From: an uncultured Lachnospiraceae bacterium
Lineage (GTDB): Bacteria > Bacillota > Clostridia > Lachnospirales > Lachnospiraceae
Direction: 5' to 3'
DNA: 64,000 nt
Assembly: GCA_949948735.1 (NCBI GenBank)
Contig: CATLGV010000022.1
Span: 1 to 64,000, forward strand
This document shows positions 33,186-42,131 of the stretch, piece by piece; within the stretch, counting starts at the first letter, position 1; each line of letters opens with the position of its first letter. The position numbers and the translations under genes are program-made. The notes below the pieces were generated by a model. It saw only the letters and a list, made by a program, of their open reading frames with translations, was not told where the DNA came from and ran no database searches.

Positions 33186-33281
33186 ACTGTACCATTTTTC
33201 ATTTTACAAAACCAGCCTTTTGTTCCGAAGTCTTAAAAAATACTGATTGATGGTGCTTTCCACTTCGTTTCTTTAATACTG

Positions 33282-33617
33282 TTATTCGTCTGTTTCATCT
33301 GCCTGCGCATCACTGAACAGAATACGCATATAATCGCGGCGGCCATACAAAACACGGTCTATATAGACATCTTTTCCATAGGCCCGATAGAACACAAGGT
33401 AGTTTCCGCTTACGAGAAAACGGTAATCGCTTTCCGTGTCCGCGACTGAAGAAAGCGGAGTACCTGCATAAGCCTGATTTTTCAGGACGCGGATTTTTTT
33501 TGTGATTCTGCTTATGGCTGCCAGGGCCGCGTCAGGGTTTTCAAGCTCCTCCGTGATATAGGCTTTGATTTCAGCAAGGTCATTTTGCGCCTCTTTCGAT
33601 AAATGCAGGTTATTCAT
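33282..33617 (-). CDS. RelE/ParE-family toxin
   Basis: 111 residues: MNNLHLSKEAQNDLAEIKAY, then ALAAISRITKKIRVLKNQAY and DYRFLVSGNYLVFYRAYGKD, VYIDRVLYGRRDYMRILF. This is the RelE/ParE fold with the C-terminal V-x-I-x-R-V-L-x-x-R-R-D-Y motif. RelE members cut mRNA on the ribosome, ParE members poison gyrase; the sequence alone does not separate them. Overlaps its antitoxin gene by 8 bases. A TA module in a scar of decayed mobile DNA. Confidence 0.88.
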   Translation of the reverse strand: MNNLHLSKEAQNDLAEIKAYITEELENPDAALAAISRITKKIRVLKNQAYAGTPLSSVADTESDYRFLVSGNYLVFYRAYGKDVYIDRVLYGRRDYMRILFSDAQADETDE

Positions 33618-33864
33618 GGGAAAGCCCGAGGTTTTCCTCCACGGCCTCCAATGTCAGCCAGCCTTTCTCTTCCCCAGATTTCCGGCCTTTTTCAAGTTCA
33701 TTCATCAGCCGGATGGTTGCCTGTGTCTTTTCATAGTCCCGTATGTCAATAATTGCATAGCGCCCCCGGCCGTTTTTCGTCAGGAAAACGGGAGCGCCCA
33801 CTGCTACATCATGCAGTACCTCGCTGTAATTTCGTAGATCGGAAATAGGTTTAATGTTTGGCAT
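33610..33864 (-). CDS. Phd/YefM-family antitoxin
   Basis: 84 residues starting MPNIKPISDLRNYSEVLHDV, then GAPVFLTKNGRGRYAIIDIR, the standard Phd/YefM N-terminal DNA-binding fold, with a C-terminal helix (ATIRLMNELEKGRKSGEEKG) that would cover the toxin. The ATG at 33864 has AAGGAG upstream on the minus strand; the longer frame from 34005 lacks such a site. It precedes the toxin and probably represses the operon with it. Confidence 0.88.
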   Translation of the reverse strand: MPNIKPISDLRNYSEVLHDVAVGAPVFLTKNGRGRYAIIDIRDYEKTQATIRLMNELEKGRKSGEEKGWLTLEAVEENLGLSHE

Positions 33865-33947
33865 AAGGTTCAGCTCCTTTCTGCCATTAGTATAACCTAA
33901 TCTGCTGTAAAATTCAACATCAAAATTTACAACACATAGCAAGGGAA

Positions 33948-34184
33948 TTATAAGCCTTCCCGCCAGCGGCCAGGGATGGGGTAGGTCTTTATCAGGTACT
34001 TGCAAAGATCTACGGGCTTTTGGGTGGGGTGGACGGTATGGGCCACGGTCTGGAATGACAGCAGGTTCCCCGGAAAACGCCGCCCGTCCTTCGAGCCGCC
34101 GCCGGATCGGGTAAACTTCCCATAGTTGGGGCTCTGGTCGTTTTTGGATACGGTTTTCTTGTCAAGCATATGAGCATTCCCCAT
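33948..34184 (-). pseudogene. Fragment of a site-specific DNA methyltransferase (N4/N6 type)
   Basis: The frame ends near SFQTVAHTVHPTQKPVDLCK, then YLIKTYPIPGRW. HPTQKPVDLC is the conserved region before the SAM-binding FxGxG motif in DNA methyltransferases of the phage and restriction type. The catalytic DPPY region and the SAM motif are missing. It is a truncated phage or plasmid relic. Confidence 0.7.
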
Positions 34185-34309
34185 ATTATCGAAACAGCTT
34201 TGAATGTGCAGGAATTACGGCTGATAAAATAGACAGTACCCCGCTTTCCTGTTTTCCTGCAATTGACAAATCTGGGCTTATGTCACAGTTTGAAGAAATG
34301 TTTACGGCG

Positions 34310-34531
34310 TTCATTTCTCTGGCAGCACGGGAACACCGAGGTATTTCGTTTATGATGAAAACGTGTGGGATTGTCCGTGGAGCGCTTTGGAGCATGGCAG
34401 TCGAGAAGAATCGTATTGCGTGGTCCCTGTTTCTTTCGCCGATTGGTTCAATGGATTTACTGATAGCGGGGCATGCCAGAGCCAAAGGGCTTGTGCTTGT
34501 AACAAACAATACAGGGATTTTCAGACTGTAG
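34310..34531 (+). pseudogene. VapC-type PIN ribonuclease remnant, frameshifted
   Basis: The C-terminus reads GSMDLLIAGHARAKGLVLVT, then NNTGIFRL, the conserved end of VapC toxins (catalytic Asp in SMDLLIA). A second frame contains VYDENVWDCPWSALEHG, which resembles the preceding VapC segment, so the gene has lost the reading frame at least once and has no N-terminal MxxxDTN motif. No VapB-like antitoxin is visible beside it. Confidence 0.5.
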
Positions 34532-34569
34532 ACAGCCAGGCTTAAAAGAGCCAGTTGTCTATTTTTTTT
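34530..34569 (+). terminator. Terminator after the VapC remnant
   Basis: TAGACA (34529-34534) pairs with TGTCTA (34556-34561) and GGCT (34539-34542) with AGCC (34549-34552), followed by TTTTTTT. The internal loop is asymmetric. Confidence 0.6.
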
Positions 34570-34621
34570 ATGACTGTTTTTCTGATATAATGGATATATC
34601 AGGATAGGAGGCTTTTTTATT

Positions 34622-34935
34622 ATGATGGGACAAAAAGATAACAGCGAAAGAACACAGATTGAATTTATCAGTCTTGAAGATTTAGTTCCGAAAAATCATC
34701 TTGTCAGAAAATTGACGCCGCTATGGATTTCTCTTTTATCTATGATGAGATAAGGCAGCTGTATAAACCTTATGGCAGAGAAAGCATTGACCCTGTTGTC
34801 CTGATAAAAATAAACAAATATACCGATGAAGTTATTGAAAAATCGGCACGTTATTATGAGAATGAGCTGCAAAAGGAGATATCTTTGGACCGTGAGGCAC
34901 ATGGTAAGAAACCATTAAAGGAGTCTGAAAAGAAC
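34622..34935 (+). mobile_element. IS1182-family transposase remnant, frameshifted and internally deleted
   Basis: ATGATGGGACAAAAAGATA begins a transposase N-terminus (ISLEDLVPKNHLVRK). A missing base in the A-run near 34711 shifts the frame, after which MDFSFIYDEIRQLYKPYGRE follows. Then about 100 residues are missing and the middle domain continues as KYTDEVIEKSARYYENELQK and DREAHGKKPLKE. All catalytic DDE residues are absent. GGATAGGAGG precedes the start, so the original gene began here. Confidence 0.7.
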
Positions 34936-34978
34936 TGTGTAATACAGTGCTTTTCTTTGATTCGCAGAGGAGATGTAT

Positions 34979-35995
34979 ATGAAGAAGGAGAGAATCAGGA
35001 TTGTTGACATTGCCGGGGAGCTGGGCGTGAGCACTGCGACCGTATCGAACGTTATTCACGGAAAGACCGGGAAAGTATCAGGCGAAACGGTGAAGCGCGT
35101 GCAGCAGCTTCTGGAAGAAAGACAGTACATTCCGAGTATGGCGGGGATACTTCTGGCGCAAAATGATTCCAAAATTATCGGAGTCGTTATCAATGACCAT
35201 GAAAAATACGAAGGACATACGCTGGAGGATCCGTTTATTGCCGCATCGGTAAACGCACTGGCAAAAGAGACAGAGCAGGCGGGAAAATTCCTTATGCTGA
35301 AAGTTACCGCCCAATGGAATGAGATACCCGGATTTGCTTCCATGTGGAATATGGAGGGAATGGTGCTGATGGGATATTGTGAGCAGAATTATAAAAAGCT
35401 GAGGGAACAAATGCATATCCCGTTTGTGGTCTATGACGGATATATGGAAAGCTCCGGAAATCTTGTAAATATTGAGGTCAATCATTTTGACGGCGGGGTA
35501 CAGGCAGGACGTTATCTGAAAAGCAGGGGGCATGCGGCGGTGCTTTGTATATCGGATAATGAGATATGCATGGATCTGGAGAGATTTATGGGATTAAAAA
35601 GCGTGCTTCCAGATGCGGAGCTTATGGTTGTTCCCATGGAGCAGGAAGCGCGCGCCCGTTTTTATATGGAGCATTTAGCGGAAATAAGAAAATATTCGGC
35701 AGCTTTTGCGGTGTCGGATTATTATGCAATGGATTTTATTCGTTTTTTGAAAAGTATGGGGCTATCCGTTCCGGAGGATATGTCGGTGATTGGGTTTGAT
35801 AATGTGAGGGAATGTGAGACGTTTGTACCGGCGCTGACCACGATAAAACAGGATTACAGGCAGCGGGCAGCCCGGGCGATTGAAACGCTGGGGCGGTTAA
35901 GGGACGGAGCCTGCAAGGATAAAACGGTGATACTGCCGGTAACGCTGGTAGCGCGTGACAGCGTGGCGGCAAAGATGCACAAAAAACAGGATTGA
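34979..35995 (+). CDS. LacI-family transcriptional regulator
   Basis: 338 residues. HTH at 1-30 (VDIAGELGVSTATVSNVIHG) and hinge (KVSGETVKRVQQLLEERQYI), followed by a periplasmic-binding-protein ligand domain (about 60-330; the end contains DMSVIGFDNVRECETFVPAL, then TTIKQDY). ATG at 34979 has GAGGAG six bases upstream; the ATG at 34973 is too close to it. The neighbours (MATE pump, thrC) do not show which sugar or purine it senses. The gene begins right after an IS remnant, so its original promoter region may have been altered. Confidence 0.93.
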   Translation: MKKERIRIVDIAGELGVSTATVSNVIHGKTGKVSGETVKRVQQLLEERQYIPSMAGILLAQNDSKIIGVVINDHEKYEGHTLEDPFIAASVNALAKETEQAGKFLMLKVTAQWNEIPGFASMWNMEGMVLMGYCEQNYKKLREQMHIPFVVYDGYMESSGNLVNIEVNHFDGGVQAGRYLKSRGHAAVLCISDNEICMDLERFMGLKSVLPDAELMVVPMEQEARARFYMEHLAEIRKYSAAFAVSDYYAMDFIRFLKSMGLSVPEDMSVIGFDNVRECETFVPALTTIKQDYRQRAARAIETLGRLRDGACKDKTVILPVTLVARDSVAAKMHKKQD

Positions 35996-36084
35996 AATTT
36001 GTCACGGGTTACGCGTTTAACCTTTGATGTTTTCCGGGTTCCATTTTATGATGATTACAGACGCTGTGAAAGGAGCATATAAAA

Positions 36085-37422
36085 ATGGAACCGGACAGAG
36101 GAATATTTCAAAAGGAACTGCTGCAAATCGCAGTTCCCGTAACAGTACAATGTCTGCTGCAGTCTTCATTTTCCGTGGCGGACCAGATTATGACGGGGCA
36201 GCTTGGAAGCGTCAATATTGCGGGTATCGGGCTGGGAGGAAAGTTTGCGTCGATTTATTCCGTGGTGATTGCGGCGGTGGCGTCTGTGGCAGGCATTATG
36301 ATAGCGCAGTACACAGGAAAGAAAGACGATGAGGAGACAGGAAGGAGTTTTTATACAAATTTAGCGGTATCCTTATTGTTGGCGGCAGTTTTCAGTCTGC
36401 TCAGCATGGTGATGCCGTCCCGGATTCTGGGATTATATACGGATGACGAGGCTGCGGTGGAGAGAGGGGCGGAATACCTCAGGATATATGCGCTCAGTTT
36501 TCTGCCGGTGGCGGTTGTGTCAATTCTTTCGGCATATCTCAGATGTGTCGGCGCGGCAAAGACGCCGTTGTATGCGGGTATTTTTGCCAGCGTAGCCAAT
36601 ACCGTTCTGAATTATATTCTGATATTCGGAAAAGCGGGGCTTCCGGCAATGGGTGTGAAAGGAGCCGCGTGGGCCTCTGTGGCTGCGCAGGGATCCGGCT
36701 GTATACTTACCATGACATTCTTTTCCTTTTTGCGCCGGAAAAATTCATGGAAAATTCCGTTTGAGATTAGAATGGACAAAGCGCATCTGAAACAGTATCT
36801 GGTCATCTTAATGCCGCTGCTTGCATGTGAATTTTTTTGGAGTCTTGGTGAAAACGTATATGCGTCTATTTACGGACATGTGGGGACAAAAGCCTTCGCC
36901 GCGATGACATTGACGAATCCTTTGCAGGCGTTGGTTATGGGGGCGCTAAGCGGCGTGTCGCAGGCAGCGGGGGTGATGATCGGTAAAAGGCTGGGCGCTG
37001 ACGATAGGACGGGCGCTTATCGGGACGCCAAACGGCTGCTGTATACAGGATTTGCCTGTTCCGTTCTGCTGTCAGCGCTTATAGTATTATTTGATAAATA
37101 TTATGTGCTGATTTTTGATGTGGAAGACGACGTAAGGCGGATGACCATGCAGCTGCTTACGGCATATGCCTTTGTGGCTCCCGTGAAAGCGCAGAACATG
37201 ATTTTGGGCGGGATTTTAAGGAGCGGAGGAAGGACAGCATTTGTCATGCTCATTGATATGATCGGTACATGGATATTTGGCGTGCCGCTTGGATTGCTCG
37301 CGGCGTTTGTTTTCCGTTTACCTGTGGCGGCAGTCTATTTCATTCTGTCTATGGAGGAATGTGTGCGTGCGGCGATTTCACTGGCGGTCTTTAGAAGAAG
37401 GAAGTGGATGCAGACATTGTGA
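36085..37422 (+). CDS. MATE-family multidrug/metabolite efflux transporter
   Basis: 445 residues with twelve membrane helices in two homologous halves, starting FQKELLQIAVPVTVQCLLQS and DQIMTGQLGSVNIAGIGLGG. MATE pumps export cationic drugs or metabolites using Na+ or H+ gradients. Family length is normal (440-460). AAAGGAG lies ten bases before the ATG. It follows the LacI gene by 90 bases on the same strand, so the regulator may control it. A terminator follows. Confidence 0.93.
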   Translation: MEPDRGIFQKELLQIAVPVTVQCLLQSSFSVADQIMTGQLGSVNIAGIGLGGKFASIYSVVIAAVASVAGIMIAQYTGKKDDEETGRSFYTNLAVSLLLAAVFSLLSMVMPSRILGLYTDDEAAVERGAEYLRIYALSFLPVAVVSILSAYLRCVGAAKTPLYAGIFASVANTVLNYILIFGKAGLPAMGVKGAAWASVAAQGSGCILTMTFFSFLRRKNSWKIPFEIRMDKAHLKQYLVILMPLLACEFFWSLGENVYASIYGHVGTKAFAAMTLTNPLQALVMGALSGVSQAAGVMIGKRLGADDRTGAYRDAKRLLYTGFACSVLLSALIVLFDKYYVLIFDVEDDVRRMTMQLLTAYAFVAPVKAQNMILGGILRSGGRTAFVMLIDMIGTWIFGVPLGLLAAFVFRLPVAAVYFILSMEECVRAAISLAVFRRRKWMQTL

Positions 37423-37436
37423 GCGAATGTTGTCAG

Positions 37437-37468
37437 GCCTGTCGGCGGCTTGCCGGCAGGCTTATTTT
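37437..37468 (+). terminator. Terminator of the MATE gene
   Basis: GCCTGTCGGC (37437-37446) pairs with GCCGGCAGGC (37452-37461), one wobble, then TTATTTT. Confidence 0.85.
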
Positions 37469-37471
37469 CGG

Positions 37472-37500
37472 TTGCAGTCCCCCAGAGACTATGCTATACT
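37472..37500 (+). promoter_or_regulatory. Promoter of thrC
   Basis: -35 TTGCAG (37472-37477), 17-base spacer, -10 TATACT (37495-37500). It sits right after the MATE terminator, about 80 bases upstream of the thrC start. Confidence 0.65.
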
Positions 37501-37582
37501 TATTTGTTGAAAACGAGAACCGCGGGCTGGCATTCTGGAAGCTCTGCGCAAACGGAAAACGGATATTAGAGGAGAATGTGAA

Positions 37583-39070
37583 ATGGATTTGTTTTACAGA
37601 AGTACAAGGGGCAACGGGGAGGCGGTAACGGCGTCCCAGGCGATTTTGCAGGGGCTTGCGCAGGATGGCGGCCTGTTTGTGCCGGAGCGGATACCGGCGT
37701 TGGATAAAAGCCTTGACGCGCTTGCGCAGATGAGCTATCAGGAGACGGCCTATGAGGTAATGAAGCTGTTTTTGACAGATTTTACGGAGGAGGAGCTCAA
37801 GGCCTGTATCAATAAAGCTTATGACAGCAAATTTGACACAAAGGAGATTGCGCCGCTTGCCGCGGTTGACGGCGCGTATTATCTGGAGCTGTTCCACGGC
37901 GCGACCATCGCGTTTAAGGATATGGCGCTTTCCATTCTTCCGCATCTGCTGACGACCTCCGCGAAGAAGAACCATGTCGCGAACGACATCGTTATTTTGA
38001 CGGCTACCAGCGGGGATACGGGCAAGGCGGCGCTGGCAGGCTTTGCGGATGTAAAGGGGACGAAGATTATTGTATTTTACCCGAAGAACGGTGTCAGCCC
38101 CATTCAGGAGAAGCAGATGGTTACCCAGAAGGGCGGCAATACATTTGTAGTCGGTATTACGGGGAATTTTGACGACGCGCAGACCGGCGTGAAGCAGCTT
38201 TTCGGTGATAAGGCGCTGGCGCAGGAGATGGACGCGGCAGGCTTCCAGTTCTCGTCGGCCAATTCAATCAATATCGGCCGGCTTGTGCCGCAGGTCGTAT
38301 ACTATGTGTATGCGTACGCGCAGCTTTTGAAGCGGGGAGAAATCGCGCAGGGAGAGCAGATGAATTTCGTTGTTCCGACGGGGAATTTCGGCAATATTCT
38401 TGCGGCGTATTTCGCGAAAAACATGGGCGTCCCGATTGCGAAGCTTATCTGCGCTTCCAATGAAAACAAGGTGCTGTACGATTTCTTTGAGACAGGCGTG
38501 TACGACAGGAACCGGGAATTTGTGCTTACAAGCTCCCCGTCCATGGATATTTTGATTTCCAGCAATCTGGAGCGGCTGATTTATCTGACGGCAGGCCGTG
38601 ACGCGGACAAAAACGCTGCCTTTATGAAGGCGCTGCAGCAGCAGGGAAAATATGAGATCACCGCGGACATGAAGGCGCAGATGGCAGACTTTTACGGCAA
38701 TTATGCCTCTGAGCAGGAGACGGCGGACACGATTAAGGCGGTCTATGAGAAGACCGGCTATGTGATGGATACGCATACGGCGGTGGCGGCCGCGGTATAT
38801 CACAAATATAAGGCCGCGGCGGACGACGGCGCAAAGACGGTAATCGTATCAACCGCGAGCCCGTTCAAGTTTACAAGAAGCGTGATGAATGCGGTTGACG
38901 CAAAATATGATGCGATGGGAGATTTTGAGCTTGTCGACGAGCTGTCAAGGCTGGCCGGGGTATCGGTGCCCAATGCGATTGAGGAAATCCGGACGGCGCC
39001 GGTCCTGCATGATACCGTGTGCGGCAAGGAGGAGATGAAGGCGGTCGTGAAGCGGTTCCTCGGTATATAA
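37583..39070 (+). CDS. thrC: Threonine synthase
   Basis: PLP enzyme converting O-phosphohomoserine to threonine. 495 residues. The PLP lysine is K112 in ATIAFKDMALS, and the N-terminal MDLFYRSTRG, together with TSGDTGKAAL (PLP phosphate binding), marks the long thrC subgroup of Clostridia. AGAGGAG lies upstream of the ATG. Homoserine kinase and dehydrogenase genes are not adjacent, so the pathway is dispersed. Followed closely by a small membrane gene. Confidence 0.96.
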   Translation: MDLFYRSTRGNGEAVTASQAILQGLAQDGGLFVPERIPALDKSLDALAQMSYQETAYEVMKLFLTDFTEEELKACINKAYDSKFDTKEIAPLAAVDGAYYLELFHGATIAFKDMALSILPHLLTTSAKKNHVANDIVILTATSGDTGKAALAGFADVKGTKIIVFYPKNGVSPIQEKQMVTQKGGNTFVVGITGNFDDAQTGVKQLFGDKALAQEMDAAGFQFSSANSINIGRLVPQVVYYVYAYAQLLKRGEIAQGEQMNFVVPTGNFGNILAAYFAKNMGVPIAKLICASNENKVLYDFFETGVYDRNREFVLTSSPSMDILISSNLERLIYLTAGRDADKNAAFMKALQQQGKYEITADMKAQMADFYGNYASEQETADTIKAVYEKTGYVMDTHTAVAAAVYHKYKAAADDGAKTVIVSTASPFKFTRSVMNAVDAKYDAMGDFELVDELSRLAGVSVPNAIEEIRTAPVLHDTVCGKEEMKAVVKRFLGI

Positions 39071-39091
39071 TATCAGAAAGGGTGACAAGCA

Positions 39092-39442
39092 ATGAGTCTG
39101 GCAATGATTTTTAATATATTGATTATGGCATGCGGCATATACATGATTTACTGGGCGGTTCAGATGAAGTCCACGCAGAAGATTCCGGTGATGCTGGTCG
39201 GGAAGGGCTTTCCGATTGAACGCGCCAAGGATCCCAAGGGCTTTATCCGCTTTACGTTTCCGTTTACCATGCTTACCGGGATACTGCTGCTTGCGGTGGG
39301 GCTGATAGAAGCGCTGGAGGTGCTGGCGCTGTATCCGGTGGCGTCTACGCTGCTGAGCGTCTTTCTGGTCGTGGTGATTATTATCTACGGTATGATATTG
39401 ATGCGGGCGCAGCGCAAATATCTGGTGGGATTGGATAAATAA
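39092..39442 (+). CDS. Small membrane protein (DUF3784-like), 116 aa
   Basis: Three hydrophobic helices: about 3-24 (AMIFNILIMACGIYMIYWAV), 55-75 (FPFTMLTGILLLAVGLIEAL) and 80-103 (TLLSVFLVVVIIIYGMILMR), with a short basic loop (GKGFPIERAKDPKGFIRF). Function unknown. It starts 22 bases after thrC with AAAGGGTGA and precedes deoC by 30 bases, so it probably belongs to a thrC-deoC-pepP transcript. Confidence 0.7.
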   Translation: MSLAMIFNILIMACGIYMIYWAVQMKSTQKIPVMLVGKGFPIERAKDPKGFIRFTFPFTMLTGILLLAVGLIEALEVLALYPVASTLLSVFLVVVIIIYGMILMRAQRKYLVGLDK

Positions 39443-39471
39443 GCAGGCTAAGAAAGGAGTATGATTGTAAA

Positions 39472-40137
39472 ATGACAGACAACGAGATTTTGAAGCATAT
39501 TGACCACACACAGCTTAAGCCCTTCGCGACATGGAAGGATATCGAGAAGCTCTGCGACGAGGCGGTACAGTATCAGACGGCCTCCGTCTGCATTCCGCCC
39601 GCATATATCCGGCGCGTCCATGAAAAATATGGAGAAAAGGTGAATATCTGCACGGTAGTCGGCTTTCCGCTGGGCTACAGCGTGACGGCGGCGAAGGCGG
39701 CGGAGATTGAGCAGGCGCTTGCGGACGGCTGCAATGAAATTGACATGGTTGTCAATATCAGTGATGTCAAAAACGGCGCGTTTGACAGGGTGGAGGAGGA
39801 GATTCGCACCTTAAAAAAGGCGTGCGGCAGTCATATCCTGAAGGTCATCATCGAGACCTGCTTTCTGACGGAGGAAGAGAAGATCGCGATGTGCAGGGCA
39901 GTGACCGATGCGGGCGCCGATTATATCAAAACCTCCACGGGCTTTGGCACGGGCGGCGCGACCATTGAGGACATCCGGCTGTTTAAGGAGCACATTGGGC
40001 CGAAGGTGAAGATGAAGGCGGCCGGCGGCGTCAAGACAAAGGATGATTTGGTGATGTTCCTGGAGGCGGGCTGCGACAGAATCGGCACTTCTTCGGCAGT
40101 CGGCATGCTTCAGGGCGCGCAGAACGGGGGCTATTGA
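39472..40137 (+). CDS. deoC: Deoxyribose-phosphate aldolase
   Basis: Cleaves 2-deoxyribose-5-phosphate to glyceraldehyde-3-phosphate and acetaldehyde. 221 residues. Schiff-base Lys 153 in DYIKTSTGFG, second Lys in KAAGGVKTK, and ICTVVGFPLGYS near the N-terminus. AAAGGAG lies upstream of the ATG. Its stop codon overlaps the start of the aminopeptidase gene (TGATG). Confidence 0.97.
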   Translation: MTDNEILKHIDHTQLKPFATWKDIEKLCDEAVQYQTASVCIPPAYIRRVHEKYGEKVNICTVVGFPLGYSVTAAKAAEIEQALADGCNEIDMVVNISDVKNGAFDRVEEEIRTLKKACGSHILKVIIETCFLTEEEKIAMCRAVTDAGADYIKTSTGFGTGGATIEDIRLFKEHIGPKVKMKAAGGVKTKDDLVMFLEAGCDRIGTSSAVGMLQGAQNGGY

Positions 40138-41933
40138 TGATGAATACGGCAAAGCAGAGGATAGAGGCGCTCAGAGGCGCTCTGAAGCAGGAAGGAATCG
40201 ATTTTTATATCGTACCCACGGCTGATTTCCACAATTCCGAATATGTGGACGGATATTTCAAGGTGCGGGAGTTTTTGTCCGGTTTTACCGGCTCGAACGG
40301 TACGCTTGTCGTCAGCGCCGGGGAAGCGGGGCTTTGGACGGACGGGCGGTATTTTGTACAGGCGGAGCGGGAGCTTGCCGGCTCGGACATTACGCTTTAC
40401 CGGATGGGCGAGGAGGGGGTTCCCACCATTCAGGAATATCTGAAGAAAAACGTGTCCGACGGGCAGACAATCGGCTTTGACGGCAGAGTGATTTCGGCTT
40501 CCTTTGGGAAAAAGCTTGAAAAGGCCTTTGAGGGCAGGAATGTTTCGATGGTGTATGAGCGGGATATTGTCGATACGCTCTGGACGGACAGGCCCGCGAT
40601 TCCCGCAAGCAGAGTCTGGGCGGTTCCGGAAGACCTCTGCGGGGAGACGGCGGCGCAGAAGCTTGCCAGGGTGCGGGAGAAGATGAAGGCGGAGAACGCG
40701 GCGCATCTTCTGGTCTCGAAGCTGGACGACATCATGTGGCTGTACAATATCCGGGCAAATGACGTCGCATGCAATCCCGTCGCGCTTTCCTATACGTTTA
40801 TCTCTATGGAGGAGGCGGTTCTCTTTATCCAGAAGGATGCGCTGACAGACGAGATGCGCGGTTATTTCAGAGATAACAATATTGTCTGCAGGGAATACGC
40901 CGAATTGCCGGGCTTCCTGGAGGAATGCGCGGTTTGCGGGAAAATCTGGTGCGCGGAGTCGGATGTCAGCTACCTTCTGTACAGGCTGGTCACGAAACGC
41001 GGCGGGGTTATCGGGAAGGACAGCCCGATCGGGCTGTTGAAGGCGGTCAAGAATCCGGTAGAGCTTGAAAATATCCGCAAATATTATCTGCTGGACAGCG
41101 CGGCGCTGACGAAATTCCTTTTCTGGATGAAGAAGAATGCCGGAAAAATGCAGCTGGACGAGTACAGCGCGGCGAAAAAGCTGGATGGGATGCGCGCGGA
41201 GATAGACGGCTTTATAGAGCTGTCCTTTGACACCATCAGTGCGTATGGCGCAAACGCGGCGATGATGCACTATGAGGCGACGGCGGAGGACAAAGCGGAG
41301 ATTAAGGCGGAGGGCTTTTACCTTGTTGACTCCGGCGGACAATATAGGGGCGCGACGACGGATGTGACCAGGACGATTGCACTCGGCCCCGTTACGGATG
41401 AGATGAAGAAGCACTTTACAAAGACGGCCTGCGGCATGCTGCGGCTTGCCGACGCGAAGTTTTTGTATGGCTGCACGGGCAGGAATGTAGACATTATGGC
41501 CCGGCTGCCGCTGTGGGAGTGCTATATCGACTATAAATGCGGCACCGGCCACGGCATCGGCTATATCCTGAATGTCCATGAAGGGCCGCAGAGCATCCGC
41601 TGGAAATATGTCGCGGATATCGGCGAGACGCTTCTGGAGCAGGGGATGATCGTGTCGGATGAGCCCGGCGTATATATTGAGGGAAGCCACGGCATCCGCA
41701 CGGAAAACGTGCTGGAGGTCGTCAATGAGGTCAAGAACGGCGACGGCCAGTTTATGGGCTTCCGCCATCTGACCTATGTGCCGATTGATTTGGATGCGAT
41801 CGACACAAGCTATATGGAGGCCTCTGATATAAGGAAGCTCAATGATTATCACGCGCAGGTGTATGAGAAGCTGGCGCCCTATTTTGAAGGGGAAGAGCTG
41901 GAGCAGCTTAAGGCGGCGACGCGCGCGGTTTAG
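40137..41933 (+). CDS. pepP: Aminopeptidase P family protein (Xaa-Pro aminopeptidase)
   Basis: 598 residues, the long form with two N-terminal creatinase-like domains (about 1-150 and 160-300). The C-terminal pita-bread domain shows the dinuclear metal ligands: Asp in YLVDSGGQYRGATTDVTRT, His in GTGHGIGYILNVHEGP, Glu in EPGVYIEGSHGIRTENVLEV. It removes N-terminal residues before proline in the cytoplasm. TGATG overlap with deoC implies coupled translation. An adjacent ATG at 40140 is equally possible. Confidence 0.94.
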   Translation: MMNTAKQRIEALRGALKQEGIDFYIVPTADFHNSEYVDGYFKVREFLSGFTGSNGTLVVSAGEAGLWTDGRYFVQAERELAGSDITLYRMGEEGVPTIQEYLKKNVSDGQTIGFDGRVISASFGKKLEKAFEGRNVSMVYERDIVDTLWTDRPAIPASRVWAVPEDLCGETAAQKLARVREKMKAENAAHLLVSKLDDIMWLYNIRANDVACNPVALSYTFISMEEAVLFIQKDALTDEMRGYFRDNNIVCREYAELPGFLEECAVCGKIWCAESDVSYLLYRLVTKRGGVIGKDSPIGLLKAVKNPVELENIRKYYLLDSAALTKFLFWMKKNAGKMQLDEYSAAKKLDGMRAEIDGFIELSFDTISAYGANAAMMHYEATAEDKAEIKAEGFYLVDSGGQYRGATTDVTRTIALGPVTDEMKKHFTKTACGMLRLADAKFLYGCTGRNVDIMARLPLWECYIDYKCGTGHGIGYILNVHEGPQSIRWKYVADIGETLLEQGMIVSDEPGVYIEGSHGIRTENVLEVVNEVKNGDGQFMGFRHLTYVPIDLDAIDTSYMEASDIRKLNDYHAQVYEKLAPYFEGEELEQLKAATRAV

Positions 41934-41956
41934 GGAAGTTTTACTTTATTTTAATT

Positions 41957-41985
41957 GACTTTTCACAACATTTTTGAGATAATAT
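41957..41985 (+). promoter_or_regulatory. Promoter of pckA with a long leader
   Basis: -35 TTGACT (41957-41962), 17-base spacer, -10 GATAAT (41980-41985). Transcription from about 41992 gives a 140-nt untranslated leader before the ATG at 42132. I see no strong fold in the leader. Confidence 0.7.
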
Positions 41986-42131
41986 TTGCAAATGTGTAAA
42001 TATTGTATAGAATGTTAAGCGTTTTGCTCATGCTTGTCGTTATCTTCCGCTGACGGGCGTATTTTCTCTGTCAATTGTGGGAGGATAAAGCGGCTTGAAA
42101 TATAAAATATTATTTTTAAGGAGGACTTTGT

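Noticed and set aside
34190-34310. Open stretch upstream of the VapC relic
   Set aside because: It reads through in one frame but shows no VapC N-terminal motif or other recognisable domain.
40131-41852. A 573-residue minus-strand open frame
   Set aside because: Antisense to aminopeptidase P, which has all metal ligands; no domain in the antisense product.
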